Below, piece after piece: positions 51,932 through 59,962 of a DNA stretch of 64,000 nucleotides. Both the position numbers and the translations under genes were made by a program. The notes under the pieces were generated by a model that was given only the letters and a program-made list of their open reading frames with translations, was not told the DNA's origin and ran no database searches. Each line of letters opens with the position of its first letter. Positions within the stretch are counted from its first letter, which is position 1. The stretch is from Kiritimatiellia bacterium (GTDB lineage: Bacteria > Verrucomicrobiota > Kiritimatiellia > RFP12 > JAAYLN01), in contig JAGCUY010000217.1 in NCBI GenBank assembly GCA_017962605.1, positions 1 to 64,000 on the forward strand. The letters run 5' to 3'.

Positions 51932-54316
51932 ATGAACATTTCACGCATCTTCCGCACCGAACGCCACACGCGCGGCGACACGAACATCACGCCCCAGCAA
52001 CCAATCGACGAGGCATCGTGGATCTGGCGCAAGGGCTGCGACCGCTGGGGCGGCGCCGTCTTCGCCGAAACCCGCCCGACGCCAGAGTCGCTGGCAAAGG
52101 AAACGCAAATCTTCCTGCGCTTCCGCTGCGACTTCGAAGCCGCGCCCGATGGCGAGGCGCTTGACATCGACGTCTCCGCCGACGAGCGCTTCATCCTCCT
52201 GCTCGACGGAGAGGAGATTGGGCGCGGGCCAAACCGCGGCCTTCCCAACCGCTGGCACTACCACAGCTGGCGCATCTCCGGCCTTGCGCAGGGAAGCCAC
52301 CGCATCGAGGCCATCTGCTGGCAGATTGCCGAACACGCGCCCCTCGCGCAGCTTTCCGTGCGCGGTGGCTTCATCCTCAAAGCCTCCGGAGCATACGATG
52401 ACGCACTCACCACCGGCAAGGCCAAGTGGATCGTGGCGCCACTCTCCGGCACCAGAATGACCGACAAAGGCAAGTCGGGCGCCTTCGGCGTAGGCTCGCA
52501 GTGCGAAGTGCGCGGCGCTTCAATCCTGGACGAGGAGCCACACCCCGGCTCCTGGGAGGAGGCCGCAGTGGTGCGCGGTCCTGTCAGCACCTGGGCCGGA
52601 CTCCGCATCCAGGGCTGGCTGCTCTTCCCGACGCCCCTCCCCGACATGATCCACGAGCGCAAGAAGCCCGGGTGCGTGAAAGAGGGAACGGATTGCCATG
52701 CCCCCTTCACGGGATTGCAGGTTCCCCCTCGCACGCGGCGCGTCCTCTTCTGGGATCTAGACAACTACTACTGCGCCTACCCCGAACTGATCGCAAGCGG
52801 CGGCAATGGCGCACGCATCCAGTGGGACTGGGCCGAGTGCCTTACCGGCCCCGATGGCAAGAAAGGCGACCGCGCCGCCTGGCAGGGCCTCGACATGCCC
52901 AAGCCATTCGGCGACACCTTCCTTCCAGACGGCCACTCCGGCGCGCGCTTCACCACCCCATGGTGGCGCGCCGGCCGCTGGGTTCGGCTGACCATTGAAA
53001 CCGCAGACGAGCCTCTCACCATCGACGACATCGCCATTGTCGAAACCCGCCTGCCCGCCAAAATGGAGGCATCTTTCGAGGCGCCACTGCAACCTGACGA
53101 AAAAACACTTCAGGCCATGCAGGAAGTCTGCGAGCGCTCGCTCCAGATGTGCATGCACGAAATGTTCTTCGACTGCCCATACTACGAGCAGCAGATGTAT
53201 CCCGGCGACAGCCGAGTCCAGTATCTTGTGGCCACGCTCTTCGGCGAGACTGGCCGCCGCGCCGTTCGAAACGCAATTGCGCTCTACGACGCCGACCGCC
53301 GCGAGAACGGCCAGATGCCCATGAACTGCCCAACGCGCGGCACCCAGGAGGCCCTGCCCTTCACCTGCTGCCAGGCAATGATGCTGGGCGACCTGGCCTG
53401 GAACCACGATGACGAGGCTACGGTCCGCGCCCGCTTCCCCGGCCTTGTCCACACCCTCATGGGCATGGAGGCTTTTACTTCTTCCGATGGGCTGCTTGAC
53501 CGGACTCCGGGATGGAACTTCGTCGATTGGGTCGAAGGGTGGCCTAATGGCGTTCCGCCAGACGGCGACAGCGATCGTCCAAACGCTGAGATCAACCTCG
53601 AATACCTCCATGCGATTCTCTCGGGCCTCCGCTCCGCAGAGGCACTGGGCGAGACTCACCTGGCAGCCCATTGGCGCGACCGCGCAGACCACCTGCGATC
53701 CGCCATCCGCTCCACCTTCTGGTGCCCCGACAAGGCCCTCATCGCAAGCGACGAGGCGCACACCGTCTTCTCCCAGCACTCGCAGGCACTCGCACTTCTC
53801 GCCGACGTTCTGCCCCCGGAGGAGGCCGCGCGCTGCTTCGAGGCGCTTACAAAGCCCGAGATTCCATTGGCCACAGGCTCAATCTACTTCCGCCATTACC
53901 TCTTCGCGACCTTCTTCAAGTTCCACCGCCCGGACCTCTTCTTCTCAAGCCTGGACTTCTGGCGGAACTGCCTCGACTGGCACTGCAAGACGATTCTTGA
54001 AGTTCCGGACACCAACTCGCGCAGCGACTGCCACGGCTGGGGGTCGCACCCGCTCTGGCACCTGCATACGGGCGTGGCCGGCGTCCGAAGTGCAGCTCCA
54101 TTTTTCAGGAGCGTCCTCGTCGAGCCGCAGCCGGCGCACCTGCGGGAAATCCATTCGCGGACGCCAACTCCTCACGGCATTGTCGCGCTAGACCTTTCCT
54201 TCGATGGGGACAGGGTCAATGGCACCGTCGCGCTGCCTGACGGCATGGACGGAACATTCATCTGGCGCGGCAATAAGCTGGCGCTTGGACAGGGCGTTAC
54301 GAAAATCGACCTCTGA
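51932..54316 (+). CDS. GH78-like alpha-L-rhamnosidase
   Basis: 794 residues. Beta-sandwich N-terminal domains (DEASWIWRKG, FLRFRCDFEAAPDGE, SADERFILLLDGEEIGRGP) precede an (alpha/alpha)6 barrel with FDCPYYEQQMYPGDSRVQY and a later SRSDCHGWGSHPLWHL, which correspond to the GH78 catalytic regions. It should release rhamnose from pectic or other glycans. No signal peptide, so it may act on imported oligosaccharides. AAAGGACC precedes the ATG. Confidence 0.88.
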   Translation: MNISRIFRTERHTRGDTNITPQQPIDEASWIWRKGCDRWGGAVFAETRPTPESLAKETQIFLRFRCDFEAAPDGEALDIDVSADERFILLLDGEEIGRGPNRGLPNRWHYHSWRISGLAQGSHRIEAICWQIAEHAPLAQLSVRGGFILKASGAYDDALTTGKAKWIVAPLSGTRMTDKGKSGAFGVGSQCEVRGASILDEEPHPGSWEEAAVVRGPVSTWAGLRIQGWLLFPTPLPDMIHERKKPGCVKEGTDCHAPFTGLQVPPRTRRVLFWDLDNYYCAYPELIASGGNGARIQWDWAECLTGPDGKKGDRAAWQGLDMPKPFGDTFLPDGHSGARFTTPWWRAGRWVRLTIETADEPLTIDDIAIVETRLPAKMEASFEAPLQPDEKTLQAMQEVCERSLQMCMHEMFFDCPYYEQQMYPGDSRVQYLVATLFGETGRRAVRNAIALYDADRRENGQMPMNCPTRGTQEALPFTCCQAMMLGDLAWNHDDEATVRARFPGLVHTLMGMEAFTSSDGLLDRTPGWNFVDWVEGWPNGVPPDGDSDRPNAEINLEYLHAILSGLRSAEALGETHLAAHWRDRADHLRSAIRSTFWCPDKALIASDEAHTVFSQHSQALALLADVLPPEEAARCFEALTKPEIPLATGSIYFRHYLFATFFKFHRPDLFFSSLDFWRNCLDWHCKTILEVPDTNSRSDCHGWGSHPLWHLHTGVAGVRSAAPFFRSVLVEPQPAHLREIHSRTPTPHGIVALDLSFDGDRVNGTVALPDGMDGTFIWRGNKLALGQGVTKIDL

Positions 54317-54320
54317 GACA

Positions 54321-54348
54321 ATAGGCGCAGTTGAACTACTGCGCCTAT
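54321..54348. terminator. Strong hairpin between convergent GH78 and exported-protein genes
   Basis: Perfect 11-base arms ATAGGCGCAGT/ACTGCGCCTAT with a six-base loop. It overlaps the stop codon of the minus-strand gene. The arms share GGCGCAGT with palindromes in coding sequence elsewhere in the window. Confidence 0.65.
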
Positions 54349-56039
54349 CTCTGGTTGCCGATGATATGGTCAAGCAAAATGTTGCCGATTTGGCGCTGGT
54401 CGATGCGTCCCATTATCGAGAACGCCAAAAGTTCCGTAGTGGAGACAGACGTCTCGAATATGAATTCGCCATCCTTGCGCGATACGCGCCAAACTAGGCC
54501 GCTGCCGTAGCGCGGAAGCTGGCGGCAAATGGGCTCCATTCCTGGCATGCCCTGGAGAATCGAAACGAAGGTCTGTGTTGGGCGGAGTTCCCCAGCCCCC
54601 ATGAGGGTCTCACCGTCGGAGAGTTGCGGAAGCGATTTTGCGAGTTCGCCGACGCTGCGCCTTATGCGCGATGACTGCGGGAGGAACAGCAGCTTTTCAA
54701 TCGCGCCGTATGGGCCGGATACGACTACCAGGTTGTTGCCGTCTATCGCAAACTCGATGCAGTTTAACTGGGCGAGGAGGATGAGCGCGCTGGCGGCGAA
54801 GTCCTCGGCGGTTTCAGGACTGGCCTGCCGCTTCGCGTTGTAGCCGTAGATGATATGGCGGCCGACGGAACGCGGCAGGCGGAAGGTTGCCTGCTTTGTG
54901 TCCGTTCCCCATGGAAGGAGAGTGCGAAGTGCGGCGGCGGCGCCAATTGGGTTGGACAAGGTGAAGGTCTGAACACGCGTAGGAGGTTCGCCAGGCGCGA
55001 TATTGAACCCTGCTGCCGATTCTCCGGTGAGGAATGGGGCCAGGGCGTCCTCGGCGGCTTTATCCCCGAGGCCGGGGAACAGACGCCGGCCTACGAAGAA
55101 GGAGTAGGCGGAAGAGCCGTAGCGGGTGTAAACGGATGAGGGGACAAATGGCGCGAAGGGGGCAAGGGCGCCATCAGAGGCGCAGTATGCGTCTCGCGGC
55201 AAGGCAGCAAGCGGCGCCCCCGCAACCTCGATTTTGGAGGGGTGGGCTTCGGTCTTCCCTGCCGTAGGCGAAAGCCGCGCCGCCAAATCCCATGAATGGA
55301 TGCTCGGGGTAAGTGAAATGTGCAGTGAGTCCAGCGGCGTGAGGAGATCGCGTAGCGAGTGAAGCAGCTTGACGACGGAAGCGGTGTCTTCGGTGGTCTC
55401 TGCGCCAGCGAGGAGCTTGTCCAGAACATCGCCCATGAGCTCCGCGTCGAAGAATGCGGACAGCGTGGCGCCTTCGCGGACGTCGGGAATATTGGGGATG
55501 GTGCCGGCGCGCCAGTGGCGGGCGATCCACTGCAGGCTCTCGCGGCTGCTGGCGACGTATGCGGTGTCGCGCATGATTATCACGGACAGTGCAACCAGAT
55601 TCGCCTCATCGCGAGGCTCGGAGCAATACAGGACGCTTCTGCCGCTGATCTTGCCGTAAGCTTCGGAGAGGGATTGCCTCAGGCGATTCTCGCCATTGAC
55701 CGGCGAAAGGGGGATGATGGCGACCTGGTCTGGCAACTCCTGCCCCTCCGGCGGCGAGACGAGGATAACGGTTGCGCGGCGTGTAAGGTCGGCGCAGTCG
55801 AGCGACGGCAGCAAGGTAAGCCAGGTGACAATGGCGTTGGCGATATCTGAGGCGCCTTCCACGCCAATGCCGGACAGACCGTCGTAGATGCCCTGCCGCG
55901 CATTGGTGATGGAGGAGAAGGTGACGACCGCGACCTGCCCCTTGCCGGCGGCGCCCTCTTCTATGCGTGTTGAGCCCACGTATGCGGCGTGGGCGGATGC
56001 GGCGCACAGCGCCAAAGCCATGGCCAGTGCTCTTTTCAT
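54345..56039 (-). CDS. Exported protein of unknown function
   Basis: 564 residues with a signal peptide (MKRALAMALALCAASAHA). The mature part alternates short helices and strands, with several two-residue hydrophobic strands (GQVAVVTFSSITNA, LVALSVIIMRDTAYV, NLVVVSGPYGAIEKL), and no recognised catalytic motif. The ATG overlaps the stop of the lipoprotein gene (ATGA). Its operon partners, a lipoprotein and uxaC, do not show its role. Confidence 0.7.
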   Translation of the reverse strand: MKRALAMALALCAASAHAAYVGSTRIEEGAAGKGQVAVVTFSSITNARQGIYDGLSGIGVEGASDIANAIVTWLTLLPSLDCADLTRRATVILVSPPEGQELPDQVAIIPLSPVNGENRLRQSLSEAYGKISGRSVLYCSEPRDEANLVALSVIIMRDTAYVASSRESLQWIARHWRAGTIPNIPDVREGATLSAFFDAELMGDVLDKLLAGAETTEDTASVVKLLHSLRDLLTPLDSLHISLTPSIHSWDLAARLSPTAGKTEAHPSKIEVAGAPLAALPRDAYCASDGALAPFAPFVPSSVYTRYGSSAYSFFVGRRLFPGLGDKAAEDALAPFLTGESAAGFNIAPGEPPTRVQTFTLSNPIGAAAALRTLLPWGTDTKQATFRLPRSVGRHIIYGYNAKRQASPETAEDFAASALILLAQLNCIEFAIDGNNLVVVSGPYGAIEKLLFLPQSSRIRRSVGELAKSLPQLSDGETLMGAGELRPTQTFVSILQGMPGMEPICRQLPRYGSGLVWRVSRKDGEFIFETSVSTTELLAFSIMGRIDQRQIGNILLDHIIGNQR

Positions 56040-56596
56040 CTAAACCCCCGGTTGGAAACGATTGCCTCGATAATGGCGTCAACGACACCTGTTAGTTCCG
56101 GATTATTGGTGCGGACACGGAATGGCTTGCCATTGAGTTTGGCGGTGATGGTGACTATGCCGGCGGAGGCGTCGGAGCGGTCCTTGTCGTCAAGCTTCTT
56201 CATGCGCTTATGCTCCTTGGTAAGGCCGGCATCGACAAACAGCTGCATCATCCAACGGGCCTGCGCCGGGGTGACGCCCAACTTCTCCTCGATGATGTCG
56301 CCCCATGCCGGGTTGTCGACGTCCTGGGAGAATGAGTCGAACACCAGCGGGGAACGGCCCTGCCGGAACTCCACCGAGCCGACGCCGATGATTTCAAGGC
56401 GGCATGGCGCGGTGCCGTTTGCCGGATGGTATCGGGCGGTGAGCCAGTTGAGCTGCGAATCGTTAACCTCAGTGAGCGGCTTCTCGCTGAAAAGCGCGCA
56501 GCCGGAGAGGGCTAGGGCTGCGGCGCAAAGCGCCACAGCCATGGCAGACGCAGTCTGGAAGACTGCGCCAAAAGGACGGTGAAGACGGCGCATCAT
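56036..56596 (-). CDS. Lipoprotein of unknown function
   Basis: 186 residues with signal peptide and lipobox (LALSGC). The mature domain (LNWLTARYHPANGTAPCRLEI) is unfamiliar. It starts one base after the uxaC stop and is coupled to the exported gene downstream. Its signal-peptide coding region contains a palindrome (56549-56567, CGCAGTC/GACTGCG) that reads through as FGAVFQTASA. Confidence 0.7.
   Translation of the reverse strand: MMRRLHRPFGAVFQTASAMAVALCAAALALSGCALFSEKPLTEVNDSQLNWLTARYHPANGTAPCRLEIIGVGSVEFRQGRSPLVFDSFSQDVDNPAWGDIIEEKLGVTPAQARWMMQLFVDAGLTKEHKRMKKLDDKDRSDASAGIVTITAKLNGKPFRVRTNNPELTGVVDAIIEAIVSNRGFR
56549..56567. repeat. In-frame palindrome CGCAGTC/GACTGCG
   Basis: Seven-base arms (eight with the inner T-A pair) in the signal-peptide region of the lipoprotein gene. 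The GCGCAGT core is shared with the hairpin at 54321. Confidence 0.75.
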
Positions 56597-56597
56597 G

Positions 56598-58019
56598 CTA
56601 TTCCCCGAACCTAAAGAAGCGGGCGGCGTTGTGGTGGCAGATGTCCTCGACGATGGAACCCGCCCAGTCGAGGTCGTGCGTCATGTCGCCGGCGTCGATT
56701 TCCGAGCCGATGATGTCGCAGAGGACACGCCGGAAGTATTCGTGGCGCGGGTAGGAGAGGAATGAGCGGCTGTCCGTGAGCATTCCCACGAAGTTGGCGA
56801 GGAGGCCAAGTTCGGAGAGGGCGTCGATCTGGGCGCGCATTCCGTGCTTCTGGTCGTTGAACCACCAGCCGGAGCCAAGTTGTATCTTGCCGGCGTCGGG
56901 GCCGCGCTGGAAGGCCCCCATCATCACGGCGACGAGGTAGTTGTCGCGAGGGTTGAGGTTGTAGATGATGGTGCGCGGGAGGTTGTCGTCGCGGTCGAGG
57001 GCATCGAGGAGGCGCGCCAGGCCGGCCGCAACGGGGAGGTCGTGGATCACGTCGGCGCCGGCGTCGGGGCCGATTGCCTCGAATAGGCGCGTGCTGACGT
57101 TGCGCATCGGACCATAGTGGATCTGCCATGTCCAGTCGGAGTCGGCGTCGAGGTGGCCGAGTTCGACAAGCGTTCCGAGGCGGAAGGCATTGACCTCCTC
57201 AGGTGTGGCGCGGCCACCGGTGCGCACCTTGCGGAAGATGGCGTTGATGGCTGATGGCGCCGGTATCTCGACATCTGGAACCGTCTCGATGCCGTAATCG
57301 GAAAGGCGGCATCCGTTGGCGGCGAAGAACTCATGGCGCTCGGCCAGTGCGTTCATCATGTCGTCGAAGTCGCAGCAAGGGGCGTTCGTGACGGCCTCCA
57401 GACCGTCGAGCCACTTGTTCCAGGCTGACGGGCGGTCAATGGCGAGGGCCTTGTCTGGACGCCATGCAGGCAGCACTTTTACGGGGAAGCCGGACTCGCG
57501 GATCGCGGCATGCCATTCAAGGGTGTCGGTTGGATCGTCGGTTGTGCAGACGACCTCGACATTGCTGCGGGTGATGCAGGAGCGCGCGGAGAAGCCGCCG
57601 GAGGCAAGTGCGGCGCGGGTCTGCTCCCAGATGTGGTCGGCAGTGTCCGGCGAAAGGACTTCGCGTATGCCGAAGAAGCGCGCCAGTTCGAGGTGCGACC
57701 AGTCGAACATCGGGTTGCGCATGAGGCGCGGCATGGTTGCGGCGAAGGCGTCGAACTTCTCGCGTGGCGAGGCGTCGCCGGTGATGAGGCGCTCGTCAAT
57801 GCCGTTGGAACGCATGCAGCGCCACTTGTAGTGGTCGCCGCCCAGCCAGAGGTCGGCCAAGTTGTTCCAGCGGGTGTCCTCGGCTATCTCGCGAGGAGGA
57901 AGGTGGCAGTGGAAGTCGATGATGGGAAGCTTCTCCGCATGCTCATGGTAGAGGTAGCGGGCGCTTTCGCCGTGGAGAAGGAAGTCATCGGTAATGTAGA
58001 AGGGGGTATCTTTATTCAT
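56598..58019 (-). CDS. uxaC: Glucuronate isomerase
   Basis: 473 residues, normal for UxaC. IDFHCHLPPREIAEDTRWNNL is the metal-binding N-terminal motif, followed by WLGGDHYKWRCMRSNG; the C-terminal LTDSRSFLSYPRHEYFRRVLCD is diagnostic. It interconverts glucuronate and fructuronate (or galacturonate and tagaturonate). TGGTATAAT ends nine bases before the ATG. It leads an operon with the two genes that follow. Confidence 0.95.
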   Translation of the reverse strand: MNKDTPFYITDDFLLHGESARYLYHEHAEKLPIIDFHCHLPPREIAEDTRWNNLADLWLGGDHYKWRCMRSNGIDERLITGDASPREKFDAFAATMPRLMRNPMFDWSHLELARFFGIREVLSPDTADHIWEQTRAALASGGFSARSCITRSNVEVVCTTDDPTDTLEWHAAIRESGFPVKVLPAWRPDKALAIDRPSAWNKWLDGLEAVTNAPCCDFDDMMNALAERHEFFAANGCRLSDYGIETVPDVEIPAPSAINAIFRKVRTGGRATPEEVNAFRLGTLVELGHLDADSDWTWQIHYGPMRNVSTRLFEAIGPDAGADVIHDLPVAAGLARLLDALDRDDNLPRTIIYNLNPRDNYLVAVMMGAFQRGPDAGKIQLGSGWWFNDQKHGMRAQIDALSELGLLANFVGMLTDSRSFLSYPRHEYFRRVLCDIIGSEIDAGDMTHDLDWAGSIVEDICHHNAARFFRFGE

Positions 58020-58028
58020 AGCGGAAGT

Positions 58029-58037
58029 ATTATACCA
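58029..58037 (-). promoter_or_regulatory. Extended -10 promoter of the uxaC operon
   Basis: TGGTATAAT on the minus strand, nine bases before the ATG at 58019. Confidence 0.65.
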
Positions 58038-58084
58038 AAAGCGGGAAAAACACTACACAATCCCTCCCGCATTCTCGCTTATGG

Positions 58085-58107
58085 GAAGTGACGGGCTTCG
58101 TCACTTC
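58085..58107 (-). terminator. Hairpin downstream of the HNH gene
   Basis: Arms GAAGTGAC/GTCACTTC with a seven-base loop, ten bases after the HNH stop and before the uxaC promoter. There is no T-run. Confidence 0.5.
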
Positions 58108-58116
58108 AGCGACCTT

Positions 58117-58659
58117 CTACTTAGCGCCCTTGCGGCGGTTGCAGTCGCGGCATAGCATCTGGCAGTTGTCGGGGATGGTGCGGCCGCCCTGCCTCCACGG
58201 CGTGATGTGGTCGGCCTCCATCTCCTCCAGCTCGAAGTGCTCCCGGCAGATGGCGCACAGGCCATGCTGACGCTCGTATGCCTCCAGCCTCGTGTTCCCG
58301 TCGAACGCGCGGATGTTGAGGTGCCGCTCGTCGCCGTCCAGCACGTATTCCCAGATGCCGCTCTTCCGCTGCACGTCGCTGTCCGCCACAAGCCGCGCTA
58401 TTTCAACTTCCAGCATCTTGGCGTCGAGCGGCGCTTCCGCGAACTTGTTGTAGAGGCACCCCCAATCCACGTGTTTCATCGGCGGCCGCGTCTTCGGGAA
58501 TGTCGCCTTGACCCAGCTGATGACTTTCTGGAAGTAGAGCCAGAGCGGCGTCGCGTTTGGGTCGTGCTGGTGGAGCGCCTTGTAGAAGCGCGGGTCGGCG
58601 CCGTCGCTGTAGCCGTCCACGAGGTCGCGGATTCTGATTTCGTGCAGTTCGATTTTCAT
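58117..58659 (-). CDS. HNH endonuclease, apparent deletion product of a DUF262-HNH protein
   Basis: 180 residues. The C-terminal HNH domain is complete: CAICREHFELEEMEADHITPW, then NCQMLCRDCNRR, with the catalytic His and zinc cysteines. The first 22 residues (MKIELHEIRIRDLVDGYSDG) look like the start of GmrSD-type DUF262 proteins, and the region from HQHDPNATPLWLYF looks like their C-terminal third. The nucleotide-sensing core of roughly 200 residues that should lie between is missing, with the frame kept across the join near 58593. This is from memory of the family and needs alignment. It may be a remnant or a functional stand-alone HNH nuclease. Confidence 0.7.
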   Translation of the reverse strand: MKIELHEIRIRDLVDGYSDGADPRFYKALHQHDPNATPLWLYFQKVISWVKATFPKTRPPMKHVDWGCLYNKFAEAPLDAKMLEVEIARLVADSDVQRKSGIWEYVLDGDERHLNIRAFDGNTRLEAYERQHGLCAICREHFELEEMEADHITPWRQGGRTIPDNCQMLCRDCNRRKGAK

Positions 58660-58683
58660 GGATGGTGCCTTACATCGGGGTTG

Positions 58684-59268
58684 CTACTTGACGAAAAAGA
58701 CTGAGCCATCGCGGTGGGCGGCGACTGCCACTGCTGCGGCATTGGGTAGGCCGCGCACGGTTTCACGGACGCAATTCCAGAGGTCGATGCGCCCGACGGA
58801 GGCAAGAAGCGGCAATGCGTCGGCGAGAATCGGGACATTGTTCTCAAGAATTGACAGCGAGGCCGCCTCGCCTTTGGAGTCGATGCGGACGAACACCGAA
58901 AGCGTCTTTTGGGGATTCGGCGAAGAAGGTGACTCCGCAAGCGTCTCGCCAGTAATCGGCGATGACGCGATCCATTCGCCTGCATCCCATCCAATCTTGA
59001 AGGAGGCCTCTGGCCAATCGAGCGCGTCGTCGAAGTTGGAGTCGCGGCCAAAGACAAGTTCGACGCAGTTCGTAGGTGTGGCCATGAAAGTGATGGTCGC
59101 GGAAAGAGTGCCAGGGGCTTCTATTGAAATGTCGGCGGAAGCGGTCGCCTCGCCGTCGGCAAAAGCAGTCGGCGTGGGTTGGGGAATGCTGACAGTCGCC
59201 GCACTGCTTGAAGAGAATGATGCGTAAAGCGCTGTAGCCAAAACGCTCGTTATGAATTGATTCCCCAT
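58684..59268 (-). CDS. Small exported protein, unknown
   Basis: 194 residues with a signal peptide (ITSVLATALYASFSSSSA). The mature domain is beta-rich (FVRIDSKGEAASLSILENNVPIL) and unrecognised. The SD GGAGG lies next to the ATG at 59268. It follows the 218-residue exported gene by 37 bp in the toxin-like locus. Confidence 0.6.
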   Translation of the reverse strand: MGNQFITSVLATALYASFSSSSAATVSIPQPTPTAFADGEATASADISIEAPGTLSATITFMATPTNCVELVFGRDSNFDDALDWPEASFKIGWDAGEWIASSPITGETLAESPSSPNPQKTLSVFVRIDSKGEAASLSILENNVPILADALPLLASVGRIDLWNCVRETVRGLPNAAAVAVAAHRDGSVFFVK

Positions 59269-59305
59269 GGCACCTCCGGTTTGCTAATTGCAGCAAAAAC
59301 AACGG

Positions 59306-59962
59306 TCATAATTGCGGCACAGAATTCGTAAGTTGCTCCATTGCGTATTCAAGCGAAAACCGCTCCCAGTTATCCAGAAATCTTCTCTCTTCTCTCGAAT
59401 CGCTGTCGAATACGCTTTGAAAGTAGTCGGCAATTTGATTGTCATTGGTGGGGAACAAGTTCATTGTCCTGATAAACAAATTGCTCACGCCTGGTTTGTC
59501 TGAATTGATGAACGCATACCTGTAAAGAGGAGTTGTAGCCGCCTCATAGACTTCCCTGATGAAAGCAGCGCTGCACCTGTTTGTGTCTACTTGGCAAATG
59601 TCGATGAGTCCGTCCCACACGCCCAAGAGAGCATTGGTTCCTGCAAAGCCAACTATGTTCGGGATGATAAGCCTCATCGTTTCATTCGTCCAGTAGTAGT
59701 CCCAATCTGCCACAAGCGATGACCAGTCGTTGGACATTGCGGCGATTGTGTTGCAAAAAGGTTCTGTTCCGCATATGCCCGACGGGAAGCCCCACTCGGC
59801 GATTTGACTTAAATTGCAGTATTGTGAAGTTGTGCAAAAGTAACTTAATTCGTCAAGAGTGGCTCTCGTTTGAGTTTGATCACCCTTGCAAGGTATGACT
59901 GTTGTTGAAGCAGCCATAAAGAGGATTGTGCGACATGTCGCATTTACTGTGCTAATTTTCAT
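59306..59962 (-). CDS. Exported cysteine-containing protein, candidate immunity protein
   Basis: 218 residues with an N-terminal signal peptide (RTILFMAASTTVIPCKG) and five cysteines in the first half of the mature region (SYFCTTSQYCNLS, GICGTEPFC, DICQVDTNRC). The rest is helical. By hand count the coding region is about 42-48% GC, well below the rest of the window. ATG 59962 overlaps the stop of the amidase-tipped gene by 11 bases and has GGAG upstream, so it is translated from the same message. No homologue recognised; an immunity role is inferred from position, export and composition. Confidence 0.6.
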   Translation of the reverse strand: MKISTVNATCRTILFMAASTTVIPCKGDQTQTRATLDELSYFCTTSQYCNLSQIAEWGFPSGICGTEPFCNTIAAMSNDWSSLVADWDYYWTNETMRLIIPNIVGFAGTNALLGVWDGLIDICQVDTNRCSAAFIREVYEAATTPLYRYAFINSDKPGVSNLFIRTMNLFPTNDNQIADYFQSVFDSDSREERRFLDNWERFSLEYAMEQLTNSVPQL

